A stretch of DNA of 35,000 nucleotides from Symbiodinium natans (taxonomy: Eukaryota; Sar; Dinophyceae; Suessiales; Symbiodiniaceae), in NCBI GenBank assembly GCA_905221605.1, contig CAJNDS010002359.1:1-35000 (forward strand), in the 5' to 3' direction. Positions 19,193 through 28,289 of the stretch are shown here, in pieces; the first letter of the stretch is position 1, and every line of letters starts with the position of its first letter. The notes beneath the pieces are model-generated. The model was not told where the DNA came from, made no database searches, and saw only the letters and a program-made list of their open reading frames with translations. The translations under genes and the position numbers were made by a program.

Positions 19193-22100
19193 TCACCACG
19201 TAGGGATGGAGGGTCGCGGTTCGAAGGCCTTGCGATTGTTACCGTGATGCTGTTTCTCGCCAGGTAGGTCCTCTGAGCACAACACCGGTATTGGCCTGGG
19301 AGGTTCATCACCGACCGGGCACAAATCTGCAGGAACGCATGCATAGCGACACAACCTTCTCTCCGCGTCAGTTGGGCGTCCTCTCCGCCTCTGTTCCTTG
19401 ATGAGCTGGCCGTCACGGGCATCAAGCTCTCTAACATCCTCAATGCTCAGAGGATGAAAATGGGCCTGGAGGAACGTAAGACAACTTCGCGACCATACAC
19501 CCAAGTGTGCAAGCAACTTCCGACGCGTCGCAAACTGCAAGCTGCAAGCACAACAATTGTTCGATGGGCCAGCAAAGAACCTGCTCCTCGAAGTAACGGC
19601 ATGTACGCGATTCGCATGTGTGGCAAGTTGCCTCTTGGATTCAAAGGGCTTATCGCACACGGGGCAACGCAGCCGGTCAACACAAGCTGCAACATCAACT
19701 CCAACATCAACTGTATCAACGGAAGGTGACCCGAGAGCAACTTGACTCCGCTGACCCATGAGATGGACATGCTTATGCAGTGCCTTGCGGATTTGCAGTG
19801 CAAACGAAATGCCCGTTTTACTCGCATGGATCCAGTCAACGAGGGAGCCACGTGCGAGGCCAAGGTCCAAACATCCGAGCTGGGCGGCCCAGCTGAGATC
19901 CCGGCGAACCGCCTCAATCCAAGAGAGTTCATGATGCAACTGACCTAACAGCAGGTGCAGTCCTCCATCCTCTGAGAGGGCCACATGATCAAGAACTTGG
20001 CATCTCGCAACGCTGATCAAGGAGTCGGGATGCGGAACACCGAGATAACCACACAAGGCATGCAACGACCATGAAGAGGCTGCGTGTCTGTGGCCGTCTG
20101 GTAGGAGCATGCGGTACAACGCTGCCGTTCCATGCCTCCAAGCCTTGCTCTCTCTGATCCGGAGTTCCTTCCAGATCCCAATTTGGAATGTCAACTTGTT
20201 CCCAACGAGGCCATGGAAAAGCTCAACCCTAGCGTACAGCGGGACCTGCTGGGCGGAAAGGACCGGCTTGCGCAAAGCCACAGCTTCAGCACGGGCTGAA
20301 GCAAGGCGTGCTCGAATCTCGGGAAGCACGGACAAAGAACGGTCGAAAAGACTCCCCAAATGTTTGTAACAGTTGGTGAAATGGACACTGTGTGTCCCGT
20401 CCAGGGCACAATAGCCGAGTCCTGTATCCCACTCATCTTCAATACGCATTTGAACCGCTTGCGCCCGCTCGCCGCGGAAAATTGGGAGGACCTCAGTCTT
20501 GCCCCTAGACGTGTTCAACACCAAACCGTGCTTCCCAAAACAAGTGTGAACCAATCCGCAAAGTTTCTTCGTCTTCTGGAGCATGAGTTCAGCATTGGAG
20601 TCGGCAATAAGGAAAGTGGAATCATCGACCCACGTAGGGCACGAATCAAACACATCATCTCCAATTTTTGTCCACAATCCTTGCTCATGCGCATGCTGGC
20701 GAACCTCCTCCAAGACATGGGCGCACAACATAACATAGAGCACATCTCGTAAAGGGTCCCCTGGCCGGGTCCCTGCCCAGGAGTATCCCATTTCCTGACT
20801 GTTTTGAGTGACGAACCACGAATGGGTGAGCGTATCAAGAAGCTGCATGCGCAAGAAACTTGGCACCCCAACCCTGGTCGCCACGTCGCCCTCTGACACG
20901 ATGTCCCGAAGCCACTCTGCGTATATCTCGGGGATTTTGAGATGGCGCATGGCGTAAGCCAACTTGTCATCATCAAAAGAGTGACCAAGCAACAGGGGCC
21001 TGAACACACTGTAAAACGCAGACCGAATGTCAACAAACAAGGCAGCTGCTGACAACCCCTGTTCTTGCGACCACCATGCAAAGGCTCGGACACTCAGAGC
21101 AGCAGTGTCGAGCCCCCGACCCGGCACCGCTCCGGCTTGAGAAGGCAACATGCTCTCTTTGACGACAGGCACGAGCTCACTGCGTAAACAGGAGTGCCAT
21201 TGCTTTCCGATCGTGTTGGCGAGCAAAATGGAACGACTGTTTGAACAGTCTGCGTGCGCGCCTCGCCCTTTGTATAGGGCGGCCAACAGTCCTCCCTTGT
21301 AACGCAATGGTTCTGCACAACACATGGACGTTTTCAATATGAGGCTGTATGTGGCACGCGCCACTGTTGGTACTTTCACGCGCAAGAGCTCAGACTTGAT
21401 GCCATCGGGCCCGGGATGTTTGCGCAACTTGGTTTTTCTGAGAGCCTGCTCCCACTGTACCAACGTCGGAACACATCCGCCAACCGAACATATGCACTCA
21501 ACAGCACTCCGCTCATGCCCGTCATGCGCCACCATCGGCAACAACTCCCTCGGGACAACTTCGGCAGCCTCGACCTGGGCAAAATGCTCTAACCAGCGAT
21601 CGGAAATCTGCTGCGGCGTCACTGCCAAACTACCATCCTCTAGGGCAACCTGAGGGAGGGGTCCCCCCTTCCGCCGCACATTCTTGGAGGGCGGCCGAAA
21701 GAACTTCAGGGCTTGGTAAACTTGACGGGACTGGTGTTGCGTCATTGCCATATGGCACTTCGCCGCCACTTCCTGAAGGTAGTTTGCCTTGTCGAGCTTG
21801 ACCGCAGCCCGTACATCGTAGCACGATTGTGAATACACGCGCACTCGCACTGCATGCTGTCGACGCGAAGTCTCCAACAAGCCGGTCAGACGCTGCGCCT
21901 CATTCAAGGAACCATGCCATGCTTTAAAGGCCCTTGACATCATAACCCTGGCGTGACGCTGGTCATGTTGCACAAGCTGCGCCTTTAACGAGCCCCGAGC
22001 TTTGATCAACGCCCACGTTTGAGGGGAAATGTAAGGTTTGATGGGTCTCTGTCGGCGCCTAGCAAAGACTTTCTGTTGCACATGCTGCAGATGCCGAGTG

Positions 22101-25100
22101 AGGATGTCGGCATGAAGATCAACGCTGCACTCCCATTGAGGTTGGGGGCACGCATCCATGATACAATCAAATACTTGCACGTTCGCAACGTCCCATTGCC
22201 GCTGCCGAGTTGCCGATTTGCGCCGGCCCGCACGGCCGAAAGGCACTCGACACTCAAGCACAACAGGAAAGTGGTCTGGCGATTTCTGCCCGATGTCGAC
22301 CGAGTACTCAACGCGAGACTGAACTACACATCCGAAACCCCAGCAATCAGGAATCGCTATGTAATCATTTCGGTGGTGGCTTTGGTCACGGACAGCAATG
22401 AAAGTGTGTGTTCCTCCAACGTGACATTGCTCAAAAGTTGAAGGAATCCACATGGAGTGCTTACACATGAGATCTTGCAGCGCAACACCGTTGACATCAC
22501 ACTCTTCTGCTCCCACACCGCCAACTTGATCACAACCCGGGGCACCACCACGGGCGTTGGCATCAGAGAGGAAAATCATCGGAATGCTCGGGCTCGCAAA
22601 CTTGGCGAGAAGGTGATCAGTGGCATCCCACCATTCTTCACATTCCCTTGTGCCCCTGCCTCGATGCGGCGCATGACACACACATACGTCAAGCTTGATA
22701 CAGTCAGAAATGCACCGCACAAACAAACGTCTCGGATCGGCATGCAGTACTGCCAAGTGACGAGCTTGAAAGGGTTCTCTGGGAAAGGGGTCAGGCCATT
22801 GCCTAGAGATCCACAGAGCAACTCCCAAATTGCCTTGGACTGAACCAGACTGGATGGACATGTATCTTTGGTTTGTTCTGATGCCGGCTCCGCCCAACCG
22901 TGTCTCTTGCAACCCAACGATCGTCCACCCCTGCGCTGCAAAAACCTCTTGCATGAGGTTAATCTTGGCTCCTCCGTAGAGTCGCTCATCAGGATCAAAG
23001 CAGTCAGCGTCAAGAGCAGTCTGCACGTTATATGAAGCCAGTGTCAAAACACCCTCATGCTGCAGGACGCCGTTACGCTGCGTATCTAAACCGACTTCGG
23101 TTACACCAAGCCGGAGGTCAGCCTCTGCCGTCTGCTTTGGCTTCGATACGATTCTGGATATCATCATTTCAGCCGGGGGGAGGCCTTCTTCACTGCGGGG
23201 GGCCAATGCCCATGCCCAGGGTAAATTCTCGCCACACAAGCAATCCAGGCACTCATCCGGCGTGGGAGTGTGGCAGGAACCAATCGCGGCAGCTTTGGCG
23301 CAGACATCAGCAAGCTCGTTACCGCAACACCCCATGTGAGCCTTGGTGTGGCAAAACTCAATCAAACGGATTCTTTCAGCCAACAACACCAGGTGTCTAA
23401 CTCGCATACACCATTCAGACGCTGCTCGCGAGCCTGAGGAGGGCTGCCACTCACCGCTAGCCGACTTGCCAGCACGCATGGAATCATAATGCACGCGGAA
23501 TTTCACTTTCAAAGGGCATGCCATGACCCACATGATGGCATGGGCAAGTGCCTGGCATTCAGCCACGCAAGCTGCATCAAGCTCGCCTTCCTCAACTCTG
23601 ACCCGAGAAGAGTGGTAGCCGACAAACTGAGTGGACCCATCAATAGCGTGCTTCCAAACGTTGAAAGATGCGCCGGCACTGGGGCACACGTCTCCTGCCA
23701 TAGCGGAACCGTCAACGTAAACGCTGATATCCCGAACTAACGCATGTGGAAACACATCTGCGCGAGCAGTGCTGTGCAGACCAGCAACGACAGCGCTTGG
23801 AAGGGAGAGCCTACTGAAATCACACGAAAGGCTCCACACAGCACTGGTCATGCGGCAAATTTGATGCCTCAGCAGGGCGCATGGCTCAATCTGCTGGGAC
23901 TCCCAAGTATCACGAACATAAGGGATGAGAGCAAGATGTTGGCAACATGGCTTACCATGGGACACAGCAGTGCGTCGACACACCAGAGTCATGCCATGCG
24001 CGAGCGCTAGGTACCCACAATCCCATGGAACATCAAGGTAAAACAGCCGCCCATTGCACACTGCAGCTTTACACACATCGAAAGAAGTGGCATTGACTGG
24101 AACACATACAGGAACTGGTTGCCTGTTGTCGTCGAATGCAACAATCACACACACATGCGCGGATGGACAACGAGCAGTGTCAACACAATGCAGTAGACCA
24201 GTGCTTTCGAAGGGCGGGTGGACCGGTACCAACACATCAGCATCAACATATCTTCGCGCAGCTCTGGTGGCATACCCACTCAATTCGCTAGGCTGCGCTT
24301 CCCTTGGCGCTTGAAAGCCAAAAGAAGGTAAGCCTGGAACCCACACCCAGAAGGAAGAGTTGGCACACTCTTTCATCTGACACTGGGGTATGCTCGGCAC
24401 ACCGGCCTTGACATCACACTCAACAACACCTGAGGAGAATTGAACATCAACAGGTGACGCTGATCTACACTGCGCCTGTTCGAGCTCAATCTTCAACCGG
24501 GCTGCATGCGCGCGAACTCCATTCGTTTCACTGCGTCGGTTCTCGACCCAGCACGCAGTATGCTGCGACAGGTCACCCACATCGGCGTTGCGTTCACCAG
24601 CCATCTCGGGCAAACAATCGCCAAACCGGGGAGATTGGGGCAAGGTCCGAAGCTCCTTGCAAGTCGCACTAGGGCTAGGTCCGCTGTGGTGACCTTCATC
24701 GTGAGATTGGAAAAAAGCACCCTGGCTTTTGCACGGGTGATCTACATAAGGACCTATGGTCACTCTCTGCTTGGCGTGAGGATCAGGGCACACACACCCA
24801 TCATTCAACCGAGATGGCTCAACAACCCCAGCACATGGGCTTGGGTCGGAGGTCTCTCGATCTTCACGCGATTCTCCATGCACCGCCTCGATCCTAGGGT
24901 CGACGGTGACAACATGTACCTGGAGCTCGGACACTCTAACTGCAAAAGCCTGCCATAACGCAATGACTTGCGCCAACTGCGGCCCCACAAAGTCCGGCGC
25001 TCGAAGAATGGAATGCCTGCGAGGCGGTCTTGGATTGGCTGTGCCACTTGGGCACAGCAGTCGGCTGCATGGCCGCTCAACGCGTCCTTGGAGAAGGAAG

Positions 25101-25150
25101 CGGAGCTTCTTCTGCCTGAGGGATCCCGTCCGGCTCCTCCCCAGGCCTAT
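19193..25150 (-). CDS. LINE ORF2: RNase H / APE endonuclease / reverse transcriptase / zinc-finger polyprotein
   Basis: This ~1985-residue protein drives target-primed reverse transcription. Residues below count from 25150. RNase H lies at ~475-620, with YVDGS, AECQALAH, HYDS and H-KAHMG-NELAD supplying the D, E, D, H and D positions. The APE-type endonuclease lies at ~700-970: ASYNVQT, GLQETR, LSDANA, NDYI, SPDHF. Reverse transcriptase lies at ~1180-1640: KHPGPDGIKSELL, motif A FVDIRSAFY, motif B GTRPGDPL, motif C WVDDS, then NTSRGKTE and YKHLGS. At the C-terminus are a C2H2 finger (CPVC...H-x4-H, ~1831) and a variant C2HC finger. The frame is open far upstream (to 26392), but that part overlaps ORF1 and is probably not translated alone. 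No ATG lies near the ORF1 stop and ORF2 is in the -1 frame relative to ORF1, so expression by frameshift or re-initiation is inferred. RNase H ahead of the endonuclease is unusual. Confidence 0.92.
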   Translation of the reverse strand: MGLGRSRTGSLRQKKLRFLLQGRVERPCSRLLCPSGTANPRPPRRHSILRAPDFVGPQLAQVIALWQAFAVRVSELQVHVVTVDPRIEAVHGESREDRETSDPSPCAGVVEPSRLNDGCVCPDPHAKQRVTIGPYVDHPCKSQGAFFQSHDEGHHSGPSPSATCKELRTLPQSPRFGDCLPEMAGERNADVGDLSQHTACWVENRRSETNGVRAHAARLKIELEQAQCRSASPVDVQFSSGVVECDVKAGVPSIPQCQMKECANSSFWVWVPGLPSFGFQAPREAQPSELSGYATRAARRYVDADVLVPVHPPFESTGLLHCVDTARCPSAHVCVIVAFDDNRQPVPVCVPVNATSFDVCKAAVCNGRLFYLDVPWDCGYLALAHGMTLVCRRTAVSHGKPCCQHLALIPYVRDTWESQQIEPCALLRHQICRMTSAVWSLSCDFSRLSLPSAVVAGLHSTARADVFPHALVRDISVYVDGSAMAGDVCPSAGASFNVWKHAIDGSTQFVGYHSSRVRVEEGELDAACVAECQALAHAIMWVMACPLKVKFRVHYDSMRAGKSASGEWQPSSGSRAASEWCMRVRHLVLLAERIRLIEFCHTKAHMGCCGNELADVCAKAAAIGSCHTPTPDECLDCLCGENLPWAWALAPRSEEGLPPAEMMISRIVSKPKQTAEADLRLGVTEVGLDTQRNGVLQHEGVLTLASYNVQTALDADCFDPDERLYGGAKINLMQEVFAAQGWTIVGLQETRLGGAGIRTNQRYMSIQSGSVQGNLGVALWISRQWPDPFPREPFQARHLAVLHADPRRLFVRCISDCIKLDVCVCHAPHRGRGTRECEEWWDATDHLLAKFASPSIPMIFLSDANARGGAPGCDQVGGVGAEECDVNGVALQDLMCKHSMWIPSTFEQCHVGGTHTFIAVRDQSHHRNDYIAIPDCWGFGCVVQSRVEYSVDIGQKSPDHFPVVLECRVPFGRAGRRKSATRQRQWDVANVQVFDCIMDACPQPQWECSVDLHADILTRHLQHVQQKVFARRRQRPIKPYISPQTWALIKARGSLKAQLVQHDQRHARVMMSRAFKAWHGSLNEAQRLTGLLETSRRQHAVRVRVYSQSCYDVRAAVKLDKANYLQEVAAKCHMAMTQHQSRQVYQALKFFRPPSKNVRRKGGPLPQVALEDGSLAVTPQQISDRWLEHFAQVEAAEVVPRELLPMVAHDGHERSAVECICSVGGCVPTLVQWEQALRKTKLRKHPGPDGIKSELLRVKVPTVARATYSLILKTSMCCAEPLRYKGGLLAALYKGRGAHADCSNSRSILLANTIGKQWHSCLRSELVPVVKESMLPSQAGAVPGRGLDTAALSVRAFAWWSQEQGLSAAALFVDIRSAFYSVFRPLLLGHSFDDDKLAYAMRHLKIPEIYAEWLRDIVSEGDVATRVGVPSFLRMQLLDTLTHSWFVTQNSQEMGYSWAGTRPGDPLRDVLYVMLCAHVLEEVRQHAHEQGLWTKIGDDVFDSCPTWVDDSTFLIADSNAELMLQKTKKLCGLVHTCFGKHGLVLNTSRGKTEVLPIFRGERAQAVQMRIEDEWDTGLGYCALDGTHSVHFTNCYKHLGSLFDRSLSVLPEIRARLASARAEAVALRKPVLSAQQVPLYARVELFHGLVGNKLTFQIGIWKELRIRESKAWRHGTAALYRMLLPDGHRHAASSWSLHALCGYLGVPHPDSLISVARCQVLDHVALSEDGGLHLLLGQLHHELSWIEAVRRDLSWAAQLGCLDLGLARGSLVDWIHASKTGISFALQIRKALHKHVHLMGQRSQVALGSPSVDTVDVGVDVAACVDRLRCPVCDKPFESKRQLATHANRVHAVTSRSRFFAGPSNNCCACSLQFATRRKLLAHLGVWSRSCLTFLQAHFHPLSIEDVRELDARDGQLIKEQRRRGRPTDAERRLCRYACVPADLCPVGDEPPRPIPVLCSEDLPGEKQHHGNNRKAFEPRPSIPTW

Positions 25151-26145
25151 CGAGGGTGCGACTTGGCACCCGCTGTAGGCTTTGGCTCTGGCGTATCCAC
25201 TTCTACAACCTCCTGTCTGACTCTTCTCGGAGTTCTCTCCCTTTGGCCCTGTTCCACTTGTTCTGATGCACTCTTCTTGGCTTGGGACATGAGTTGAGTG
25301 ATGCGCTCTCGTTGAGCCGTGAGAGCTGCACGAGTAGCTGTTTCCTTGCCCTCCTCGTCCAACTTGAGGTCGTCCTTCTCGTCGTCCGTGTCCATACTTG
25401 CCATACCTTCTGTGGGCGTGATACCATCCTTGGCCAACCTCTCTATTTCGTCCGTAGCCTCTTGCAGTTGCACGCGCCACGCCTCCTCTTTGCTGTCCAT
25501 TTCTCCCAGTACACGGTCCTGTTCCGCAACCTGGGTCTCCCAGATTTCGGCCAACTGTTGGACATATTCCTGCCATGATGCTAAATAGTCCTGCCTTGCA
25601 GCTTGAAGTGAGGAGATCTCCCGTTTGGCTTGTGCCTGAGATGACACTGCCTTGTGTAAATTCTTCGTGGCCTGCGCATGGGATTCTTTGCCGTGCCGGT
25701 CCACGATATCCTTGATGTTGGCAGGAAGCTCTTCTCTTGAAGAGCGCAGCTGATCCAGCAATTGATCCAAAACTTTTTTGTCCTGAGACTCGGCAACTGG
25801 AGCTGTAGCAAGAGCCTGCTTCGGAGCTGACCCTGGTTTGGGCACAGGGGCCTTGGGCAACTGACTTGTAAGCGGAGCCGAACCCGATGCCGTTTTGTCT
25901 TGTTGGCCACCTGGCGCCCTTGGCAAACTTGGCTTTCGTCGCCTCGGTGACTTGGGCCGTTTCCAGGACGCAGCCGAACTCCACTGTTCGCTGTGTCTCC
26001 ACGGCGGCTTCGAAGCCGTCGCTGTATACTGCGCATAGCCTGAGCCATGGCACGATGCGCTCCAATGAGCGCCACATGCTCCACAAAACTCCATGGAACC
26101 CTTGACCCACTGTTTGCAGACGCACTGCCAGGAAGGTGCCGACAT
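25147..26145 (-). CDS. LINE ORF1: zinc-finger, coiled-coil RNA-binding-type protein
   Basis: A 332-residue protein starting at the first ATG of this frame (26145); the frame is open upstream to 26508 but without ATG. The N-terminus has a RanBP2-like zinc motif: W6, C8, C10, then C21 and C24. A basic stretch (KRPKSPRRRK, near residue 60-75) and a Pro/Ala/Lys linker follow. Residues ~124-244 are Gln/Glu/Leu/Arg-rich and predicted coiled coil. An acidic patch (DTDDEKDDLKLDEEGKE) and a second Gln/Arg-rich helix precede the end. LINE ORF1 proteins commonly bind the element RNA as multimers; that role is inferred here from position and composition. The last codons meet the ORF2 segment in the -1 frame. 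Confidence 0.8.
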   Translation of the reverse strand: MSAPSWQCVCKQWVKGSMEFCGACGAHWSASCHGSGYAQYTATASKPPWRHSEQWSSAASWKRPKSPRRRKPSLPRAPGGQQDKTASGSAPLTSQLPKAPVPKPGSAPKQALATAPVAESQDKKVLDQLLDQLRSSREELPANIKDIVDRHGKESHAQATKNLHKAVSSQAQAKREISSLQAARQDYLASWQEYVQQLAEIWETQVAEQDRVLGEMDSKEEAWRVQLQEATDEIERLAKDGITPTEGMASMDTDDEKDDLKLDEEGKETATRAALTAQRERITQLMSQAKKSASEQVEQGQRERTPRRVRQEVVEVDTPEPKPTAGAKSHPR

Positions 26146-26590
26146 CCTTGAAAAGCTGTGGTGCTTCGCGAGGATTTTCTGCGCAGTGATAATGCGCAGG
26201 GGACTGGGCACTACCCAGCCAGCTGCCGCTGCACGTAGCAACGTCCTTGCACGGGTTCTGAGGCGCCGCAATTTGCGGTGAGTAGACGTTTCGCGGAGTG
26301 CACGCGCCACCTTGATGAGTCTCAATGTCAAAGAGGCACAGTGGAAGCAACAAACAAAGAATGCCCGTCCAGTTTTGCATGCACGGAAACAACGGTCAAT
26401 AACTGGTGTGTAACGGCCACTTACGTGGGCAGGTCGATCAAACGACAGCTGGCCAAAAGTGACCTTTGAGTTCGGAGATCGCGCGGGCAACGTCCACAGA
26501 CTTGCCACGCTTGGGGTTCAGGATGGCTCTGCGTGGACCCGGAGGAGGAAGCTACGGGAAACTACACACAGAACTCGAACCTGAACGCCT

Positions 26591-26604
26591 GACCACGCCC
26601 CCCA
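26591..26604. repeat. Target-site duplication, LINE 5' side
   Basis: GACCACGCCCCCCA, identical to 19069-19082. Confidence 0.85.
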
Positions 26605-26612
26605 AGCAGTAG

Positions 26613-26722
26613 TAGGGTTTAGGGTTTAGGGTTTAGGGTTTAGGGTTTAGGGTTTAGGGTTTAGGGTTTAGGGTTTAGGGTTTAGGGTTTAGGGTTTGGG
26701 GTTCACGGTTTAGGGTTCAGGG
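26613..26722 (+). repeat. Interstitial telomeric array (TTTAGGG)n
   Basis: About 12 perfect heptamers, then degenerate copies, starting 8 bp outside the LINE duplication. Confidence 0.95.
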
Positions 26723-26728
26723 TATGAA

Positions 26729-26878
26729 GAGGCTGGGCGCCTGAACGGGTTGGTCTTGCATCTGGAGCAGGCGCTGTGCCCCCGCGCGCCGAATATGGCT
26801 TCCAAAGCCTGGATGCAGGCGGCGAAGGTTCAAACGATACAGAGCCCTCCGATGTGCTTTACAGATCTACAGCCCTAA
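26729..26878 (+). other. Coding-like island between telomeric arrays
   Basis: An open 49-codon frame ending in TAA reads EAGRLNGLVLHLEQALCP and continues with normal-looking amino-acid composition. It is bounded on both sides by telomere-like repeats. No family is recognised. It could be an exon, an exon relic or chance. Confidence 0.25.
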
Positions 26879-26928
26879 GCCCTAACCCCCAAACCCTCAA
26901 ACCCTGGCCACACAAGCCCAAAGCCTCA

Positions 26929-27168
26929 GGTTTAGGGTTTAGGGTTTAGGGTTTAGGTTTTAGGGTTCAGGGAAACAAAGAGATGGAAACGCCCAGAGGA
27001 CTTGACCCACTTTCTTTCCCTCGGACCCCTGAATCCCGCGAAGACCTCAAACGCGACACGGAGCTCAGGGACCTGGATCAAAAAACCCTAAGCCTAAATG
27101 AGGGTTGCCGAAAATAGGGTTTAGGGTGTAGGGTTTAGGGTTTGGGGTTTAGGGTTTAGGGCTTAGGG
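26929..27168 (+). repeat. Two short TTTAGGG tracts with unique spacer
   Basis: Tandem heptamers at about 26929-26962 and 27116-27168. A few CCCTAAA-type heptamers in the opposite orientation lie at 26875-26905 and 27083-27092. Confidence 0.85.
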
Positions 27169-27465
27169 GGGAATGTCTAAATGGAGGTTCATGGGGTACT
27201 TGTAGCCCCAGTTATAACTGCACTTATGAGCCCCCTAAGTCCTCTAAGTAGGTTAGAAGTAAACTTAGAATGTAATTGGGGTCTAAGTACCCATGAACTT
27301 CCGAGGTTGGAGTTTGGGACCCTAAGCCCTAAACGCTAAACCCTAAACCCTAAAGCCTAAACTGGGTTTCTGACTGCGCCGGCCTCATGACCTTGTCATC
27401 ACCCGGATTTGCGCCATCGCCAGCAGCCGCGGAAGCATGCCCCTCTTCGGTCCAGGTCTGCGTCT
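27169..27465. other. Unassigned spacer with a small inverted repeat
   Basis: GGAGGTTCATGGGGTACTTG near 27184 partly reverse-complements AGTACCCATGAACTTCC near 27284, making an imperfect ~115 bp foldback. A CCCTAAA tract lies at about 27320-27361. The part at 27365-27465 is open on the plus strand but unrecognised. Confidence 0.45.
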
Positions 27466-27772
27466 CCCTAAACCCTAAACCCTAAACCCTTAGAGTTTAG
27501 GGTGTAGGGGTTTAGGGTTTAGGGTTTAGGGTTTAGGGTTTCCCCTACACCCTAAAGCTCTAAACCCCTAAGCTCCTAAACCCCTAAACCCTTCGCCCTA
27601 AACCTCTAAACCCCTAAACCCGAAACCCCTACACCCTATAAATCCTAAACCGCTACACCCCCAAACCCTTTTGCACCCAGGCCTCGTAACACCCTAAACC
27701 CTAAACCCCTGAACCCTAAACCCTAAACCCGAAACCCTAAACCCCGAAACCCTAAACCCCGAAACCCTATCG
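27466..27772. repeat. Head-to-head telomeric foldback plus degenerate CCCTAAA array
   Basis: CCCTAAA units (27466-27490) turn into TTTAGGG units (27495-27541), which turn back at TTTCCCC into CCCTAAA-type units (27542-27772). The arms TTAGAGTTTAGGGTGTAGGGG (27490-27510) and CCCCTACACCCTAAA-G-CTCTAA (27542-27563) share the same non-canonical variants, so this is a true inverted repeat. Confidence 0.85.
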
Positions 27773-27870
27773 GTGGTGGAGGGATTCTGGGCCCCTGGTG
27801 TTTGCGAGCTTCTGGGAGCCCTCCGACCAAAGAGAGCGGACTTGTGAGGGAACCAAACCCAAAAAAAGAA

Positions 27871-27967
27871 TAAGAAGAGAGAGAGAGAGAGTGTGTGTGT
27901 GTGTGTGTGTGTGTTTAGGGTTTAGGTTTTTGGGTTTAGGTTTTAGGGTTTAGGGCTTAGGGTTTGA
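27871..27967 (+). repeat. (GA)n(GT)n microsatellite followed by TTTAGGG-type repeats
   Basis: GAGAGA passes directly into GTGTGT (27871-27914), then degenerate TTTAGGG units. Confidence 0.85.
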
Positions 27968-28126
27968 ATGAAGCGGTACCTCTGAGCGGGCCCTGGCCGT
28001 AATCTGCAGAATGGCTAAAGTGCCGGTGGCCGCTCTGCCACAATGCCTTGAACCCCACATTCAAACCCTTGAGCAGACCCTAAACCCCACACCCTTTCTG
28101 CAACGGGCTCTTGGGCACCGCCCCAC

Positions 28127-28212
28127 CCTAAACCCTAAACCCTAAACCCTAAACCCGGAACCCTAAACCCTAAACCCTAAACCCTAAACCCCAAACCCTA
28201 AACCCTAAACCC
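28127..28212 (-). repeat. Interstitial telomeric array (CCCTAAA)n
   Basis: About 11 heptamers with one CCCGGAA-type and one CCCCAAA-type variant. Confidence 0.9.
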
Positions 28213-28289
28213 CTGCCCCTTAGACCGCTTAGACCTGAGAGGGGCCCAAGGTGGGGGCCCGTCCGAGAGAGCACCGCGCGCCCAAGGTG

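Larger units (their letters stand above)
19083..26590 (-). mobile_element. Full-length LINE-type non-LTR retrotransposon
   Basis: A ~7.5 kb element transcribed on the minus strand and flanked by a perfect 14 bp direct repeat. Its order is a 5' UTR (~26146-26590), ORF1 (zinc finger plus coiled coil), ORF2 (RNase H, APE endonuclease, reverse transcriptase, zinc fingers), a ~110 bp 3' UTR and a short tetranucleotide tail (GTGAGTGAGTG) directly at the duplication. There is no poly(A) tail; simple-repeat tails are known in several LINE clades. ORF2 has no internal stop and all expected catalytic motifs are readable, so the copy looks young and possibly active. It sits 8 bp from a TTTAGGG array at 26613. 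Confidence 0.9.

Noticed and set aside
25150-26392. N-terminal ~414 codons of the long minus-strand frame as part of ORF2
   Set aside because: They overlap ORF1 in another frame, have Gly/Arg/Ser-rich shadow composition and no domain; ORF1 with its zinc motif and coiled coil is the better reading.
26520-26590. Dinoflagellate spliced-leader relic at the LINE 5' end
   Set aside because: Only CCGTAGC matches the leader; the following bases do not, so it is most likely chance.
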